Shown here: piece by piece, positions 5,838 to 5,868 of the stretch | Layout of the letters: every line of letters begins with the position of its first letter | How positions within the stretch are numbered: the first letter of the stretch is position 1 | Assembly: GCA_001798565.1 (NCBI GenBank) | Contig: MGSR01000174.1 | Span: 476 to 6,343 of the forward strand | Length of the DNA stretch: 5,868 nt | DNA from: Deltaproteobacteria bacterium RIFCSPLOWO2_12_FULL_60_16 | GTDB taxonomy: Bacteria > Desulfobacterota > Binatia > UBA9968 | Direction of reading: 5' to 3' | Notes under the pieces: model-generated | What the model was told of the DNA's origin: nothing | What the model saw: the letters and a program-made list of their open reading frames with translations, nothing else | Databases searched by the model: none | Translations under genes and position numbers: made by a program

Positions 5838-5868
5838 CTCTCAAGATCGATGCCATAGCTCCCTCGGG

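Noticed and set aside
5738..5854. A short (-) strand gene starting at ATG near 5854
   Set aside because: About 31 codons, with arginine-rich low-information translation and the stop inside the heptamer repeat. A GAGGGA precedes the ATG, but nothing else supports it.

Overview
The window holds four protein-coding genes in GC-rich DNA (roughly 60% GC by eye), separated by short AT-richer gaps that carry small repeats. Gene content and style (multi-GAF soluble histidine kinase, CaiB-type CoA transferase, NMT1/TauT-type substrate-binding protein, HHE hemerythrin protein) fit an environmental Gram-negative-type bacterium of the deltaproteobacterial / NC10 / Rokubacteria / Tectomicrobia kind. That placement is an impression from gene types and repeat style; no marker gene is present to fix the taxon.

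Layout. Positions 1-2816 (+) encode a soluble sensor histidine kinase made of four tandem GAF units, a HisKA and a HATPase_c domain; its 5' end probably lies outside the window. Positions 2817-2959 are a gap with a composite direct/inverted repeat. Positions 2960-4138 (+) encode a family III CoA transferase with its catalytic Asp in place. It converges, with a 9-bp gap, on a (-) strand gene (4148-5164) for a secreted ABC-transporter substrate-binding protein. A divergent control region (5165-5294) separates that gene from a (+) strand hemerythrin-like protein (5295-5771). That region has a strong Shine-Dalgarno and a plausible promoter for the (-) gene, overlapped by two copies of an 8-bp direct repeat exactly 11 bp apart. 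The hemerythrin gene ends inside a five-copy heptamer repeat (5751-5788). The last 80 bp contain small GC-rich hairpins and no identifiable gene.

How the genes relate. No two genes form a convincing operon: the kinase and CoA transferase are co-directional but separated by 143 bp, and the other two are convergent or divergent. The kinase has no response regulator here, and the substrate-binding protein has no permease or ATPase. The most distinctive signals are the regular 172-residue GAF array with an A-B-B-A subtype order and a 24-nt stretch identical between its outer units, the operator-like repeat in the divergent region, and the heptamer array that supplies the last codons and stop of the hemerythrin gene. 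I did not find convincing evidence for a wholly new multi-gene system.
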